NCBI GenBank assembly: GCA_963922205.1 | Contig: CAWUHX010000204.1 | Location: forward strand, 496,001-560,000 | Origin: Romanomermis culicivorax | Lineage: Eukaryota; Nematoda; Enoplea; Mermithida; Mermithidae | DNA: 64,000 nt | Direction of reading: 5' to 3' | Shown here: piece after piece, positions 45,801-62,049 of the stretch | How the letters are laid out: each line of letters starts with the position of its first letter | Numbering within the stretch: the first letter of the stretch is position 1 | Position numbers and translations under genes: made by a program | Notes under the pieces: model-generated | The model's input: only the letters and a program-made list of their open reading frames with translations | What the model was told of the DNA's origin: nothing | Database searches by the model: none

Positions 45801-48800
45801 GATGGAGTGCTGTACTTTTCGATTTCCGAAAAATAGAGTTCGTTCAACAGCCTGGATTAAAGGTTATCAAAAACTAACAAAAAGTAGTAGAACCAAATCC
45901 GGTAATAAGTAGCCTGCAAAATGAACAATCACTTTGTATTGTATGATCTGTTTATATCAACCGCTTCGAAATTGAAAGGTGACGAAAATTAGTATTATTG
46001 TCATAATGGTTCATTGAAAGCTTTTACCAAAGAACTTTTGATTAAAATAAAATTTAGTTGAGTATACTCACAAATGTCTATATGATATATGATTTATCAG
46101 GGAAGTCTTTAGATATGAAATAATACTTGCTTTCCAGTTTTTATCAAGAAGAATAAAATATACTATAGATTGAATGTAGAAAACTTTCGGTCTCAACTGA
46201 TTCTGATCGAATTTAGGAATCTTAAACGTCCAGTTTTTCTGAAATTCAGGCTGGTTCAAATATAACAAACGAGGCGATAAATTCGAGTTTGTAATCGGAA
46301 GAAAATCCTGCGACGTGTGCAAATTCGCGTAAGTTGAATTTCAGAACGCTCGTTTCAATTTTATCACATTCAATAAAAACGTGATTCACTTTTTCAGGAA
46401 CGGCCAACTGAGGCTTCAAGATTCGAATGGATTCATAACTTTTAAAAATGGCGACCATTCTAGAACACCGGCGGTATACGCGAAATGCGCCCGACGAATG
46501 AAGCACGTTTACTATGGATTGGAGTACGATAATGGTCCTACTGTGTAAGTTTCGTGATAACATAAATAGAAAATTGGAATCCTTGAATTCATTTTATAAG
46601 TCTGATAATGTGCTAAGTTCGCATGTTGCTCGATTTAAATATCTTCTAAAATAATTTTCGAGAAGCACTGCCTGTCATGGCAAACTTCACTTTCTTTGTT
46701 CAAGTAATCAACAATATTGGGCTATTATAATTCAAGTGTACTGTAAAAATGCGCCGCTACCAATGAAAACCAAACACGCCAGACTGAACATCTGGCTTCT
46801 GAGCTAAATTTCTAATTTTTATAATCATGAGCAAAAGTACTGTTTTCAGGCAAATTCTAGTTTTCCAAAATCTTTCTGTTTTTTCTTCAATTGATTTCTG
46901 CAGAAGGACTTTAAATTAGTTTTAAATTAATCAAGTGAAATTTTCATAAAAGTGATGTCATCTTGCGTTTTTCATTACTAACTGGACTCTAAAATAATCT
47001 ATAAAAAGCTATGAAAATTGCAATCCATTTTTGAAATCGTGCATGCAGCAGTCAAAGTTCCGACGAACGTAGCCTTATTAGAGATCATGAAATTAATCCG
47101 GGTAATCTTGGAATGGTTGAAAAAGTTGATCATTAAGCAATCTGTATCATGAAAAACTTCTTCTTGAACACGGACAATTAGCCTCCGTAACTTTGAATAC
47201 GACTTTGCTGCGACCTCGCTACATCGATGACTTCAAAATGAATACAGTAGAGCAGCATGTCATTGAGATATAGTAACCAGGACTTTGTCGAATAATATTA
47301 AAATGCGACCCGGAACGTAAAAAATGCTTCCATATATGAAAAATCTCCAATGCGCAAGCTCATTTGTTTCTCTTGTATTGTAGCCCGGCCTGTTACAGTC
47401 AACTCGAGAAAAAGTTAGCGGGCAGTTTTTTCCCTGCCTGAACATTTTTTGCGCTCCAAGTTGCATATCGTGAGATTTGCTAGTTTTTGACTGTCTTCCA
47501 CAAGATTTACGTAGGTCAATCAAATTCACATCTTGTCACCAGAAAATTCGTATTTTCTCCGAAATATTTATATCAAAAAGATTTTATCACGTGCACAACC
47601 AGGGCAGGGCACATGAAAATGTGCCATGCTGAATAAATATGTTCCTGAATCATATGCTAATTTTCGGACAACTTTCATTTTTGTAGGTTGAATCTGAAGT
47701 TAAAACTGCCCAGTGGTCAATTGATCGAGGGCCAAGTAGACTTTTTTCGTCACGAAGTGGCAGACATGAGGAATTCGTTTGTCGGACCAGCGACAAAGGC
47801 TTTCATACTACAGAATAATTTGCGTAAGTTTTCAAACTTGTACCAACTACTAAGCTTGAGTGTGGTTATTTGAGTCTGTATCAACGAAAATACACGAATG
47901 TTTATACTTGAAAAAGAATCTTGCAACTAGAAATGGAAATGGCAAATATTATAGACAAGGCGATTATTTAATGTAAAAAATTAACTTTTCAAGTTTCCGA
48001 CAATATTCGTTTTCGATAATCTTATGATTTCTTATGAAACATCGTCAAAAGTCGTGGCCAGTTCAAAGTCATTTTTATAGAAAACTCGGAATTCTATAAC
48101 CATATTTTGAATTTCTTATTTTTGATTTTTGTTTTTAAATTTCAGCTCTCGATGGTAGCACCCAAAAATTGATCGAAAGCGAAATTTATAAATGTTTGCA
48201 AAATTTACCGCCAGCGGACTATGAATGCCGCGACCCGATATGGACTTTCGCCAGTTCTACGAAAAAATGTTTTGATCCAGGTAAATGATAGCTATTTTTA
48301 CATTTATTGTATACCGCTTTAATTCTAAACTTTTAATTAAGAGAAAACTCCTGATTCCCCTAAAGATTTGGGAAGTACGATCGTCCAGAGAAACGTAAGT
48401 TTTCGTTCAGAAAAAAAATTGGGACTGTATGATCTGCAGCAGCTAGGTATTGTGGAAGTGAACTCGTGTTTATCTACAAAAAACTTCATTGTGTCGTGCA
48501 CTCAAATTTCATGCTGCAAAGTTTCGTAATCGCTGCAATAACTGCTGAGCTTGTCATTTTACAGTAAATTATAGTGTTTTGGGAATTTTTGCAAAGTGAT
48601 CAGAAAAATCCGATATCATTTTTGAAACATCTCACACCTCATCAAGAATTATCCGTCTAATGAAATCCGATTTGGCAACCTGAGAAAAAATTCCTTTTTC
48701 AAGTAGTTGGAATTTATTTGTTTAATTATTGGCCGAGTTTTTCAATTCTTCTTTATCGAATAGAATGAAAAAGAAGAAAACTTCACAAGATAAAATGAAT

Positions 48801-51800
48801 ATTGAGCTCCTTGAATTTTTTGAAATCGAAATGTTTATTAAAATTCTCCTTAAAGGTAGAAGTCTTCGAATTATGAAGAAAATGATTATTGTAAGTTCTG
48901 GGTAAAACTTAACACTTCCATCGGCGAAATTCTTGTCCTGTAAGGAATAATAGGATTTGTGGATGTGCACGCCTGCTTCGCTGGAACTCAAACTCAATTT
49001 ATCATTTAGTTTATCAAAAAATTTAAGGAATATAGTTCATGAGCAAATATTACCCTCACAAATTTGCTGAGCTTAGATTGGACTAGCCCATGATTTCACA
49101 TGTATAACTGCTGAAAATTTATTAAAATAACTGCGATTATTTTTGTAGCCTACAAACGCCGATATCGGGGCGAAAATTCTCTTGTACGTATCGTTCAAAG
49201 GGGCTCTATGCACGGTAAGAATATAATGTACACTCTGAAATTTATGATATTGGTCGGATTGTGAAGTAACTTGGCGTGCATGGGTAGAAATTAATGTATA
49301 AATTACAAAGATTGATGTATATGTAAAATCGCAAATACTTCACGGTGTTCTGTGTTGTGCAGAACGTTTGGTGTAAAATCACTGATACGTTGATAAATCT
49401 AACTTTGTCTTCGACAAGTTTTGAATGCAAGCCGATAACGTGTGATAGGGAAATAGTGTTGTATTTTGAACTGACGGTAGTGAGAAATAATCGGATTCGA
49501 TTCGAATGCCGGAGGGTTCATGGGGGCAAAGATAGAAAAAAAGAAAAAGAAAGAGAAAGAAGAAAAATCTTTGCCAAAATATGTTCTTCATAATTTATTC
49601 TAGCTAAGAAACAGATAGTCTGTGATTCGTGAAACGTAAATCTGCGGTTAACTGATCGAGTCTGCCTGAATCTGACGGCAGAAATGTAACTAAAGGCAAG
49701 GATGCTGCGAATCATTATGCATAAACCATTACCGTAGTCAGATTGGCTAAATTATAATATAAAAGAAAACAAACGGCAACAGAAAGAAAATAAACTGAAA
49801 ATCTCAACTATTCTTTATTGTTATAGCCATAAATTGTTTCGCTCGATTCTCCACTATTTTCATGTTAGTTTGCTTATTTCAATGACTCTGTTTTACGGTA
49901 TATTATTTTTATTCAAAATTTTACGTGCTAAGGCTTTTTGACAACTTTCTTAATCCACAATATTCTAATAATAGTTTCTTTTTGTTCGTTATTTTCATAT
50001 TAACCATTTATTTTCATTCGTTCTCCCTATTTTTTCATTATTAATTTCATTATATGGCTAGTTTCTTTCTTCTGGTTTCGATAGCATAGTGAGCGTCAAG
50101 TTACGGCATGCGCCAAAGTAAGACGTTGCTTGTAAACGATAGGTTGAAGCAAGAAGCGCATAAGTAGTCGCATCCGTCTCAGACTGAAATGTTCAAGTCT
50201 CGACCTTCTGGTGAGAAACTTACTTTCGAGTCAGAATTTTATTAGATTGTCCATAGAAGGCTCTCGCTGAAAAATTTCATATTGAACGCTAAAATAATTC
50301 AATACGATATCAACATTTTAGTTATGAAAGGAAACTTTTTGCCATTTCAGGATGCCACTTTCGAATGCCCTTACTCCGTTGCGACATACGACGAATTGAT
50401 AGATTCTTTGAAGAAAGCATGTCCGAACGTCAATTGGCAATTTTTTTCGATAGAAAAATGTTTTTTGGGAACCACGTATCAAAAATGTTTGATCACGAAA
50501 GAAAATGAGCCGTTCAATTTCACCGAATTGAGCAATAATCTCGCTGTCTTTTTGAGTAGTAAACGTAAGTTTCGGAAATTCATGTTGTTTCAATATACCC
50601 GACCATCTTTTGTGATTCATTCCGTACCTAATTCGGAACTCTATGTGTCTTGTTTCAGCTACTTCTAGATGATCAATCAATCATTCACTAATTTTTTAGT
50701 CGTTGTAGGAAGATTTTTTTTCTATTTTATGGAATGTTCAACAAATTGTAAAAGTTTCAAAGAACGGTAATTACCCATTAAAAATTTTTCGCGAATTTTA
50801 TTTCACTTGGTTTTCCATTTCACTAATCAGTTCCCAATTCTCGTTGATCATAACAAGCATGTCTCTGAAAATCCTGAACTAATATGAGGACGCAGTGCTT
50901 TCGCGATGGACAAGCAAAATCAGCAAGGTGGGAATAAAATTGTGCATGAAAAATTCACATAAAACCACATTGAATATATTTAATCTTCAATATTGTTCAC
51001 TATTATTCGGCTAATTTTTAAAAGCATTCGGAAGGTGTTGTCGAATCCCACCTTAGTAAATCAGATGATTTTGAACTTATTGTCCATAAATGTGAATGGG
51101 CATTAGCAAAATTGTGTAGGCTTTTGAATATAGTGATTTATTTTGGCATTTTCGATTCAAATTAAATGTTTCGTGAATCAATATTTGCATTCACGTTCAA
51201 GACTAGGTTGAAAATATCGTAAAAATAAAACCAGCGCCATTTTGATATGTGCCTCAAATTGTAGTGAATTTGACGTGTCCCTGCTTCACAATAATATTAG
51301 AATTTTGCTTTGACCGTTCTCTTATCGGTCACCCAAAAGAAACTTATAATAAAAAATGGATTATGTATTACTGTGAAGTGAAAACCTCGATTCAAAATTA
51401 TTGAATCAGTTTAAGTAACCGTCGTTTTTTAGCCAAGTCGATATCAATTCTTATCAGCCCGAAAATTTTCTTTCAAATTTTGATCACTTTACGAACGAAA
51501 TACGTTAATTTGGACGATCCCTTCGCCTTTGAACAATTATGGCTCACCAATATCGAAAGTTTTGTTCCTAAGCTGACGCTCCAGTTCAGCCGAATTTTGG
51601 TCCAAAAAAGGAAAAACGTCGATCCGGCGTTTTCGCCCAGTACGATTACCGATATTATCCATTTTCGTATGGTCCCGATTTTCGGTCCGAAACAAATTTT
51701 GTGCTATTCGACGAAGTCGCCGACGGAAAATATGAAAAGTTTACAATTTTCGTGCAAGAATTCCAGCCATGAAGGCGAAAAAATTTGGAACGGGAACGAT

Positions 51801-51839
51801 TTGCTCGGAAACTTATTTTTTACGGCGACACAAAGTTAA
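36807..51839 (+). CDS. VCPIP1-like OTU-domain protein with inactivated catalytic site
   Basis: Homologue of VCPIP1/VCIP135, an OTU deubiquitinase that binds the p97/VCP ATPase and acts in Golgi reassembly. Fifteen coding exons, all GT-AG and phase-consistent: 36807-37069, 38953-39264, 40501-40793, 42822-43052, 43404-43540, 43707-43824, 45367-45576, 46250-46328, 46398-46544, 47687-47823, 48146-48280, 48342-48394, 49149-49214, 50351-50564, 51433-51839; 2802 nt, 933 residues (human about 1220). An N-terminal zinc-finger-like block has YCPDKMC and SCHYCGRVFQQ. OTU blocks are CAVSRALIGRE, GHVFIMANVLRRPIVLLD and IVLAWASDMYDSIVPLVRIKG. Further blocks are CLICWRLNLHV, RKSCDVC and LEYDN; a ubiquitin-like region spans exons 13-14. 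Alignment to the family puts Ser232 (TCT, 40619-40621) at the catalytic cysteine, with the Asp-Gly turn gone, and Ser358 (TCG, 43025-43027) at the catalytic histidine. The frame is intact, so it is probably expressed as a pseudoenzyme. The donor of exon 7 (GTATTC) is weak. Confidence 0.9.
37380..38690. repeat. Element with inverted AGGACGC minisatellite arms in intron 1 of the VCPIP1-like gene
   Basis: At 37374-37460 ACATTAGGACGCAGGACGTT-type units repeat about seven times. At 38440-38690 the complementary units CCTAATGTCCTTGCGTCCTA repeat about fifteen times. The arms enclose a G-run remnant (37535-37690), a TTAGGC block (37499-37513) and repeat copy C (38041-38310). The arrangement resembles the 31.7-34.7 kb element: an inverted repeat with minisatellite ends. 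Confidence 0.65.
38041..38310 (+). repeat. Dispersed repeat 'GTGTTTGACGATTT', copy C
   Basis: Blocks GGGTTCTCGGACTTCTTATC, AAAAAAACAAAAAAAGCTTC, AAGATGCATAAAAAT, GGGGTGTTTGAGCC and GTTTACCCTCCCCCGCATGTA follow the order of copy A (5771-6020), including TCCTCGGACTTTTTATCGAG there. Confidence 0.75.
40900..40985 (+). repeat. Short tandem duplication in intron 3 of the VCPIP1-like gene
   Basis: The unit AGTAGTAGTACC(A/C)TCAGTGGTCCC plus ACATTC occurs twice in tandem at about 40925-40985, with a partial third unit before it. Confidence 0.6.
41945..42045 (+). repeat. ATTAGCGCG repeat in intron 3 of the VCPIP1-like gene
   Basis: Contains CATTAGCGTAGCAGCTAA, GATTTGTATTACTTTTTTAG, CGACTAAAATTTTCATTAGC and GATTAGCGCGGCACTAA. 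It matches the right end of 6390-7175 (reverse complement) and 16100-16205. Confidence 0.6.
43855..44250 (+). repeat. G-run/hairpin repeat remnant in intron 6 of the VCPIP1-like gene
   Basis: Starts ACATGTCATTGGGGGAAGTG and includes GACCCCCATACCTCTGGTCG, AAAAATTTGAATAAAAAAG and CAGCGCTTCGCGTTG. It parallels 57590-57760 in inverted order (CCATATGGC, CATAGCACTTCC, ACATGTATG) and shares the hairpin family. The exon 6 donor lies directly before it. Confidence 0.5.
44340..44530 (-). repeat. Copies of the AAAGCAAGTACTAT repeat family in VCPIP1-like introns
   Basis: ATAGTACTTGCTTTCCAATA and TTAGAAGCATTT here are the inverse of ATGCTTCTAAATAAT and GGAAAGCAAGTACTAT found at 55460-55510 and 56520-56575; another copy lies at 46110-46155. 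Near 44400-44460 an imperfect inverted repeat (CACGCGACGCATCACATAG / TGTGTGACGCGTGG) flanks a TTACACATATTTCAGGTA centre. Confidence 0.5.
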
Positions 51840-54800
51840 TCGTATGATGAAATATCAGCTCTCTGCTGTAAACTGAGTATGAGCTACTATTAAGTTATTC
51901 TTCTTTCGGGGCAGAATTCTCAAGTCACTTAAGTTTCGTCATTGAAAAAAATATTTTATTGTTGACTTTATACATGCCTCTTTCTCTTTGGTAAAACTAT
52001 TCTTAGCGAGAAAGATATCGTAGCTTATATTACTGCCTATTAATTATTGATAATATTTTCTCCTATTATTAACAACCGTTCAAATGTAAATTTCTACAAT
52101 AAACACGTTTCCTGGCTTGTGAACATGACCGTTAGAAGATGCCACTTCTCCATAGAATCGACCAGTCGATACGACCTGCCCATTCTGACTCGCATTTATA
52201 GAATTTTGCCCATATCTGCAGAGATCTTATGTGTCATGAAATTGAAATGCTACACGTCATAAAGAACAGAAAATTTGTGAGACCAACTACTAACTAATCC
52301 CTGAAAATTTCTATGGTCTATTTTTTTAAATGCTTCTATAGTGTTTTTATTGGTCCTAAATTGTCAGCACTAGGGAAGAAGGTGCTACATAGATTTCTGG
52401 TTTTGAGAAAATCGGCTTCAAACATTATTAATCTCAAAAGCCAAATAATTATTAATCTCAAAACAAAAAACAATTATTGTTTTTTGTTTAAACTGGAGTT
52501 TGTTGTACTTATGGACATGTTTAATGGGGTATATGACACCTTTATTATAGGGAATCACCAATAATGGCCAATCAAAAATTATCATTTTCCAGGTATAACC
52601 TATCACACTGGGTTGGACAGATGATTCTTTTAAAGCTCCAGAAACATAAAGCATACACATTTATATCTGCATTTTGAACCTGTCTATCTCCTGTAATATT
52701 GACTCTTGTATGTAGCACTTTTTCTGACATTGTGGAAAGTGCCATAGAATGGCACCTGTTATCTCAATTTTTAAAAAAATGGTATGTGGCATCTTCTTTC
52801 CTGGTGGTAACGAAATAATTACTGTTAAAACCGGTTTAACGATTTTCACGACAATGCTGATTTTCGTCATTTTTCTACTTAGAAGCATTTTATTTTAAAA
52901 AACTGACAATAATTAAACAATGAGAAACAACTACTTTTTTGCACTTTTTCGATTTTTTTCTACCGTCTAAATTTTAAATGAGCTCCGTGGCAAAAAAAAG
53001 ATGTTCATGCAAATAATAAACAACAAAGCCGCCCTTTTTCTCAACTTGAAAAAAGAAAATGTTGCCTCAGGACGCATGATCAGCAACTGTATATAGATTC
53101 GGTGTCATCTTTTGCATTCATTTTGAAAGTGAATAGAGTGTAGAGTCACATCGTATTGAAAATTTGTGGGCATACTCAATTTCGTTTAATCTAAAATGGT
53201 GGAAGCAGCAAAAAATCAAAAAAGTAGGTTTAATTTGATACGTAACTTTTACTAATACGACTTTATACATAGAAAAACGCTAATTTATTCATGACAATTG
53301 GAAAGGCCAAAATCACTGAAAAAACATCATGCTCACCTTCTGTCTACATGGACAAAACCGCTTCAATACCTGAATGCTACTCGAGAAATTTTTGACTAAC
53401 CAGACTCTTCATCAGTTCCATGTGTCGCTGACTGACGAAAAAATTCTTTCATTGATTACAGTAATCAGACAATTTTGACGACAGTACTGATGTTTTGATC
53501 ATTTTACAACTTGAAAGTATTTTACGAAAAATTCTATAATTAAATTTTCGCTACATCTTTGTGTAAATCACTGTCGAGACAAGACATATTCAAGTCGTTT
53601 TACAATCACTTCATCAAAAAGTGACTGTGTCGTTCTGCTCCATTTCACCTTGCAGTTTATTGATAGCCTACAAAATATGCGTGGTGTCGCGACAAAGAGA
53701 AGTCAAATTTAGCATGATCCTATTTTTAGCTCAAATTAAACATTAATTAATCTTTCGAAGAAAGCTCATTAAGAGATCAACGATAAAAATTCAAGTGGGC
53801 TCATAGGCAAGATTAGTAGACCAAAATCCTATACCATGTGCGTTAAGCTTTTTACCATTATTGAATCATGTTGCTGTATATTTCGTAGACTAGCGCATTT
53901 CCTAAGATAGACGCTAAAAAAACTGGAGACAAGAACTCAGGCAGCCTTCAATGTCAGAATTCGGATTAAAATTTTTGATGTGGAAGTCAATTGTGGCCAA
54001 AATAAACTCATCAAAGAAATATTTGATTCACTGATTTTTCCACTTTTTCACGGATGATTTATATGATATAACGATTAAAATTTTATTTCCGAGTTATAAC
54101 GTAAAAATTGATATCCAATTAACAATTTAATGTGCACATGTACGAGTACATCTCAACGGCTTTATTGAGACAATCGCTTTTCGTTGCTCGGCTTCCTTTT
54201 TTATCGTATTCCTCGAACTAATTTACCAAAATTTCTTTCCAAGACAATAAAGAAATTAATTTTTATCATCAAATAATGAACCGTTGAACTTTCCTTAACC
54301 GAAAAAAATCTAGAGACGCTGTCGATTGTGGATCGAAAATTTATTTACAGACGCGCCTGAATCCTTTCTCTTGCGAACTTTGGATATAATGAAGAATTTT
54401 TTCTTTTTCGATAAAAAACTTACTTGTTTTTAATCACCAGATTATGTCACGAAAAGCTCTCGAGAGTTGTGGGAAAGTTTTCGCTGAAACTCCCCCCCCC
54501 CATATAAGATAACTCAACAACAATCTAGATATCGCGTTCATGTCATTAGGGTTGAGCCTTTTTTTATACGACGGTCGTACAGACATTGAAATTCTACTGA
54601 AAAATAGAACCGGAAAAATTTCAAACGTTCATTATTTTCTGCTGAACTACAAATCATTTTTAAAGAAAATTTGAAGACAATTCAACAAAAAATTTTTGTC
54701 TAAAGAGTTCTACAGCAAAACCTTTGTGCAAATAGTTTCGATGTCAGTCAGTGATTTATTGCATTTTCATTTCAAAGGCATTAGGTTAGGTACAATATCC

Positions 54801-57100
54801 TTAGATAATAACACTTGTAAATGAAAATTCATAGACAAACTCGTTGAAATGCGGATTTTCTGCGTGAAATCATGATATGCTTACTGTAATGGTAAAGTTA
54901 CTTTTTTTAAAAATACTGTAAATTACGAGATTTTCGCATCGCAGAGTCTATCAAACTAATCAGTACCTCGATCTATTATCATGAAAGTTTGTCAGAATGA
55001 AAATGAATTTATCACCGTTGAGTTTGTGAACACAAGGGATGTCATTTATACAGAGAAAGTTTTTTTTGAAGAATTATGAGCTTAAATTCTACAAAATAGT
55101 TTGTATGTGAACGTGACGAATGTGGAAAGGTTCATTTGTTACATGAGTCATACGACACAAAATATTTCTTTCCATGTTCTTCTCATTGTTATAGGGAGAT
55201 TGACCATATTCAATTCCCAGACCCATTGTTATAAGAAGTCACGAAATCGTAATTTTATGCATTTTTTGAATGATTAGAGCCCTCGTAGCTAAAACATTTA
55301 ATAAGTCGACGTCACAAAAATTAGTCTTACTTTCTCGAGAAGCAAACGATAGATTATCGTGAGACGATGGCAATACGATGAAACGAAAAGACAGACAAAA
55401 CAGCCGTTTTAAAATCAACATTGCTTCCATATTTAATCTGTTTTTAAAACGAATCTATGGTCTGTTTTTTTTGAAATGCTTCTAAATAATAAAATAGGAA
55501 AGTAGGTACTATTCCATACTTTAACGATTTTTTACTGAACTACATACCATAAACAAAACTGAAAATTTGCTTACATATTTTGAGTGAAAAACTTTACTGT
55601 AGAAGCTTTGTGTAAATGATATGGACGATAACCCTAGTTTTTGTCATTTTTGAATTTGGAAGTATTTTATAAAAAACAGATTGTAAAGATTTTAAATGTC
55701 CGATATTGGGACGCAGTGTTTTCAAGGAAAAATACCGATTGTGCGAATTCTGTGTTCAAATGCACTTTCAGAATTCAAGTTGAAGTTACTTCTATGTTTC
55801 TTTTTTTCAGAACGACAATCGGAGAAAGATCAAAAAATTAATTTTTCTTCGCATGATGCGTGTAAAATTATGAATATAATGTTTTATGACTAGCTTCGAG
55901 CATTTTTGTTTCATGATTGAGGGAGTTTCTCATTTTTCGATTTATTGATGAAAATTATGCATGATTTAAAAATAATCGAGTCGCTTTGGCAAGAGAAATA
56001 ATTGGAAATTATAGGATGACCTTAGTTTTTTGCGAATCATTGCTTGTGAATGCTTATAATTTAAATTTATTCCATTATATGTGATTAGACAAAGCTTATT
56101 AATGCCAGGATAAAACGGAATGTATAGCCTTCATTTCTCAGTTAGTCTTGACGTGTGTCAGGCGACATATTTTTTGAATGTCACTAGTATTTCACGACAA
56201 ACTTTTCTGACTACATGATTTTTTGATCCATCAATTTCTCTTGTTAACACTAAATGTTGCGAATAAAATAAGTAACTTTGTTCCATTTTTCCAAGTGAGG
56301 CTTGATGACGAAGAAAATCTATCAGAAACCTGTCAGCTGACGTCATAAGTCAACTGTAACAGCCAATACCAAGTCGTGATATAAGATTGATATAAACATA
56401 AAAAAAGAACGTGATATCACAAAAAATTATGACTATGTCCACAAATTTGCAGTTAGTCTTATGTGACTTGTGGTAGCAGAAAATTGTGAGAATATGAAAT
56501 AGTACTTGCTATAAGTCTATTTTTTGTCAAATTCCTCTAAATAATGCAAGTGGAAAGCAAGTACTATGCCATATTTTTACAGTTTTCTGCTGAACAATGT
56601 TTCATGTCGGACTGCAAATTTGTGAATGCAGTCATCTATTCTTCGAGTATTGATTTTCGTCACTTTTCTATTCGAAAGCGTTTTATAAAACGCAGACTAA
56701 AGTTTTATTATTTTCAAACACTTTGAGGCAAACAGAGTGTAGACTCGCTGGCCGTGTTATTCAGAAAAAACGTTCATCAACACACAAGCTTATCAATGTG
56801 CACGTTACAATTGTAATTGAGCTTCGAAACATGGTTTGTATGACGCTTGGCATCAAGTATGAAATTTTCTGTCAGATAATTATTTCTCGATTCCTCATCA
56901 TTTCATAAACTGATCCACTCTACATTTCGACAACATCCCGTCCCGCGATATTTCTCAGAGGTGTTTGTGCGATGTTGAAGGGTACCTAACCCCCGTAATG
57001 TAAAATTTCCATAATCACAGAGCTGCTAATCATGATCAGTTTTTAACATTCAGTAACATGGTTTTTGGAAGGTTTTATTTCCTTCAGATAATAACTCAAC
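51840..57100. other. Intergenic region with dispersed repeats, no recognised gene
   Basis: Several segments repeat a theme: ATGCTTCTAAATAAT, GGAAAG(C/T)A(A/G)GTACTAT, TTTTACTGAAC, GTAAATCACTGTC-like, TTTTTGTCATTTTT and a GAAAGTATTTTA(T/C)AAAAA end (about 52310-52900, 53430-53600, 54600-54760, 55450-55690, 56500-56710). These look like copies of one roughly 200-bp repeat in both orientations. Short frames here show no domain, and none links to exons with good borders. Confidence 0.5.
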
Positions 57101-57104
57101 TTTT

Positions 57105-57760
57105 CAGCAATGCGCTGGTTGGAGATGGACTGTCTCATAGAGGGGACAGTAAACCCGGGACACACTTTTTTCATATTTAACTCATTTGTGCATAGGATTC
57201 AGGGCGGGCGAAATCAAAATTTGAGTGGGAGCGTCCCCCTGTTCGCCTATTACATGAGCGATTTTAATGACGCGGATAAAATCGTCATAAAAAACGGTTG
57301 TTTGGAATCATACATGTAACGGAGATCCGAGGTCTGGGGGGGTTGGAGCACTTTTTTGGGGCCGGGGGTCAGTAATTCCCAAAATTTTGAGGGGAGGGCC
57401 CCTTGAAGGGAAAAAAATTCGATTTTTTTCATGAAAAATGTCCGAAAACGGTTTGAAAAGTAGTAATTCTTGTCTAAAAAATGATAAAATATGTACTTAT
57501 GGCGCGAAGCGCCGAGAAAATTGACCTTTTTGACAATTTTTTGTTCAAAATTTGACATTTTTCATGAAAAAATGACATTTTTCAGTATTTTTCCGACTAA
57601 AACTATGGGGGTCCCTAGGGCTACCATATGGCTAGCCATAGGATTGGAAAATCCTGGGGGAGGGGTCGCCCAATGGCTAGCCATATGGTCGACGATTTCT
57701 GGGGGGGGGGTTCCCATAGCACTTCCCCCCCAATTACATGTATGTTCGGAATATCAGCTT
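57105..57760 (+). repeat. G-run/hairpin repeats upstream of the chemoreceptor
   Basis: CATACATGTAACGGAGATCC plus GGTCTGGGGGGGTTGG opens a copy with AAATTCGATTTTTTTC and a GGCGCGAAGCGCCGAGAAAA hairpin (57500). A second part has CATATGGCTAGCCATAGG and GCCAATGGCTAGCCATATGG palindromes, then a G-run and CCCCCAATTACATGTATG. A coding-like stretch at 57206-57319, after an ATTCAG, could not be assigned. Confidence 0.6.
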
Positions 57761-57919
57761 GAACTGCATACGACCGGTGCAACTAAATTTTCCCGAAACC
57801 GAGAAAATCAAAAATCGGTTTACTGGGAAAATTAGAAGCCGCCATTAAATACAAGGTCAACATCTGACAATTTTTCAGGAATACTTCAACGGACTTTCGA
57901 GAGAAATTTTTCTATTTAG

Positions 57920-61030
<3,111 letters not shown>

Positions 61031-62040
61031 TAAATGCAGTAATATCTTATCATAGTACATAGTACTTATCATAGTATTATCATAATACATTATCATAGCG
61101 AATTTTTTCCGGCTTGTCGGGTCATATGTAAATTTTGTTGTAGCTAACATTGCTTGAAACATAATCGAAGATTATTTATTCAATCATGTTTGAGTAAAAT
61201 ATGTTCAAAAACCTTGATTCTTCCTCGCGCAATATATCACAAATTTTTGTGACTTTTTCGAACACAATTTTTCATTACTCGACAATTTTTTTAACTTTTA
61301 AGACTAAATTTTTTAGCTGCTTTTTATCTTTATCGAAATTATACAGTTTTTTGCTTTACAAGTCATTCATTGTTTTTACATTTTGATCTCACAATCAAAC
61401 GCCAACTCTAGACTTTTCCAAATTGATGTTTGTGAAATGGAACTTTCGATATCTGTACTTTCAAATCATCGGCTTGTGATGAAGCTTCAGTCCATTGAGC
61501 TGTCGACTTTGCTAAGCAAGAAAAATGATTTTGTTGGATTTCCGGAAGTTCATATGATGAACAAGATCGCCAGTTACAGTGCAAACTTGAAGTTGAGCAT
61601 AGAGATATCTGGCAGTCATTAAGTATACTCAATTTAATAATGATCAACATCAGAAAGATTAAACTTTGGCTTGAGTTTTCCGATTTTGTTTGATTTCGTG
61701 AAGTTCGAATTCTCGAGCACGATTTGAAGGGATGTTTTTTATCGATTTTCAATTGTGGTTAGATGACTCCATCTTGCGATCAAATCCCTTCAGATTCTTT
61801 CAACTCCCACTTGACCACTGATTCTTCGTCTGTATCCACTCTGATGCGACGCCTGAAAACTACTATTTCCAAGGTCAACTGTATCGCAAGTAGCACGCAC
61901 ATGCAGAGCCTTCCTTCTATGAGCCAAAAATAAGGAGAATAAAAGTACCGTTTATTGAGCTATTCAAAGTACATCACGTCATCGTGCATAACATTGTAAT
62001 TTTGGTCAAAATGAATATTGGTACAAGCATGCATGCACAT
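61031..62040. other. Region 3' of the chemoreceptor, no recognised gene
   Basis: A TAGTACTTATCATAGTATTA cluster at 61055-61100 repeats TATCATA boxes. Frames at 61383-61622 (plus) and 61408-61752 (minus) overlap one another and show no domain, so neither is accepted. Confidence 0.35.
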
Positions 62041-62049
62041 AGGGAGGTC

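Noticed and set aside
57110..57319. Coding-like stretch after ATTCAG upstream of the chemoreceptor
   Set aside because: It partly overlaps a repeat border and could not be joined to the receptor or to any family, so it was not called as an exon.
61383..61752. Overlapping frames on both strands downstream of the chemoreceptor
   Set aside because: Neither has a domain, good splice borders or clear coding bias.
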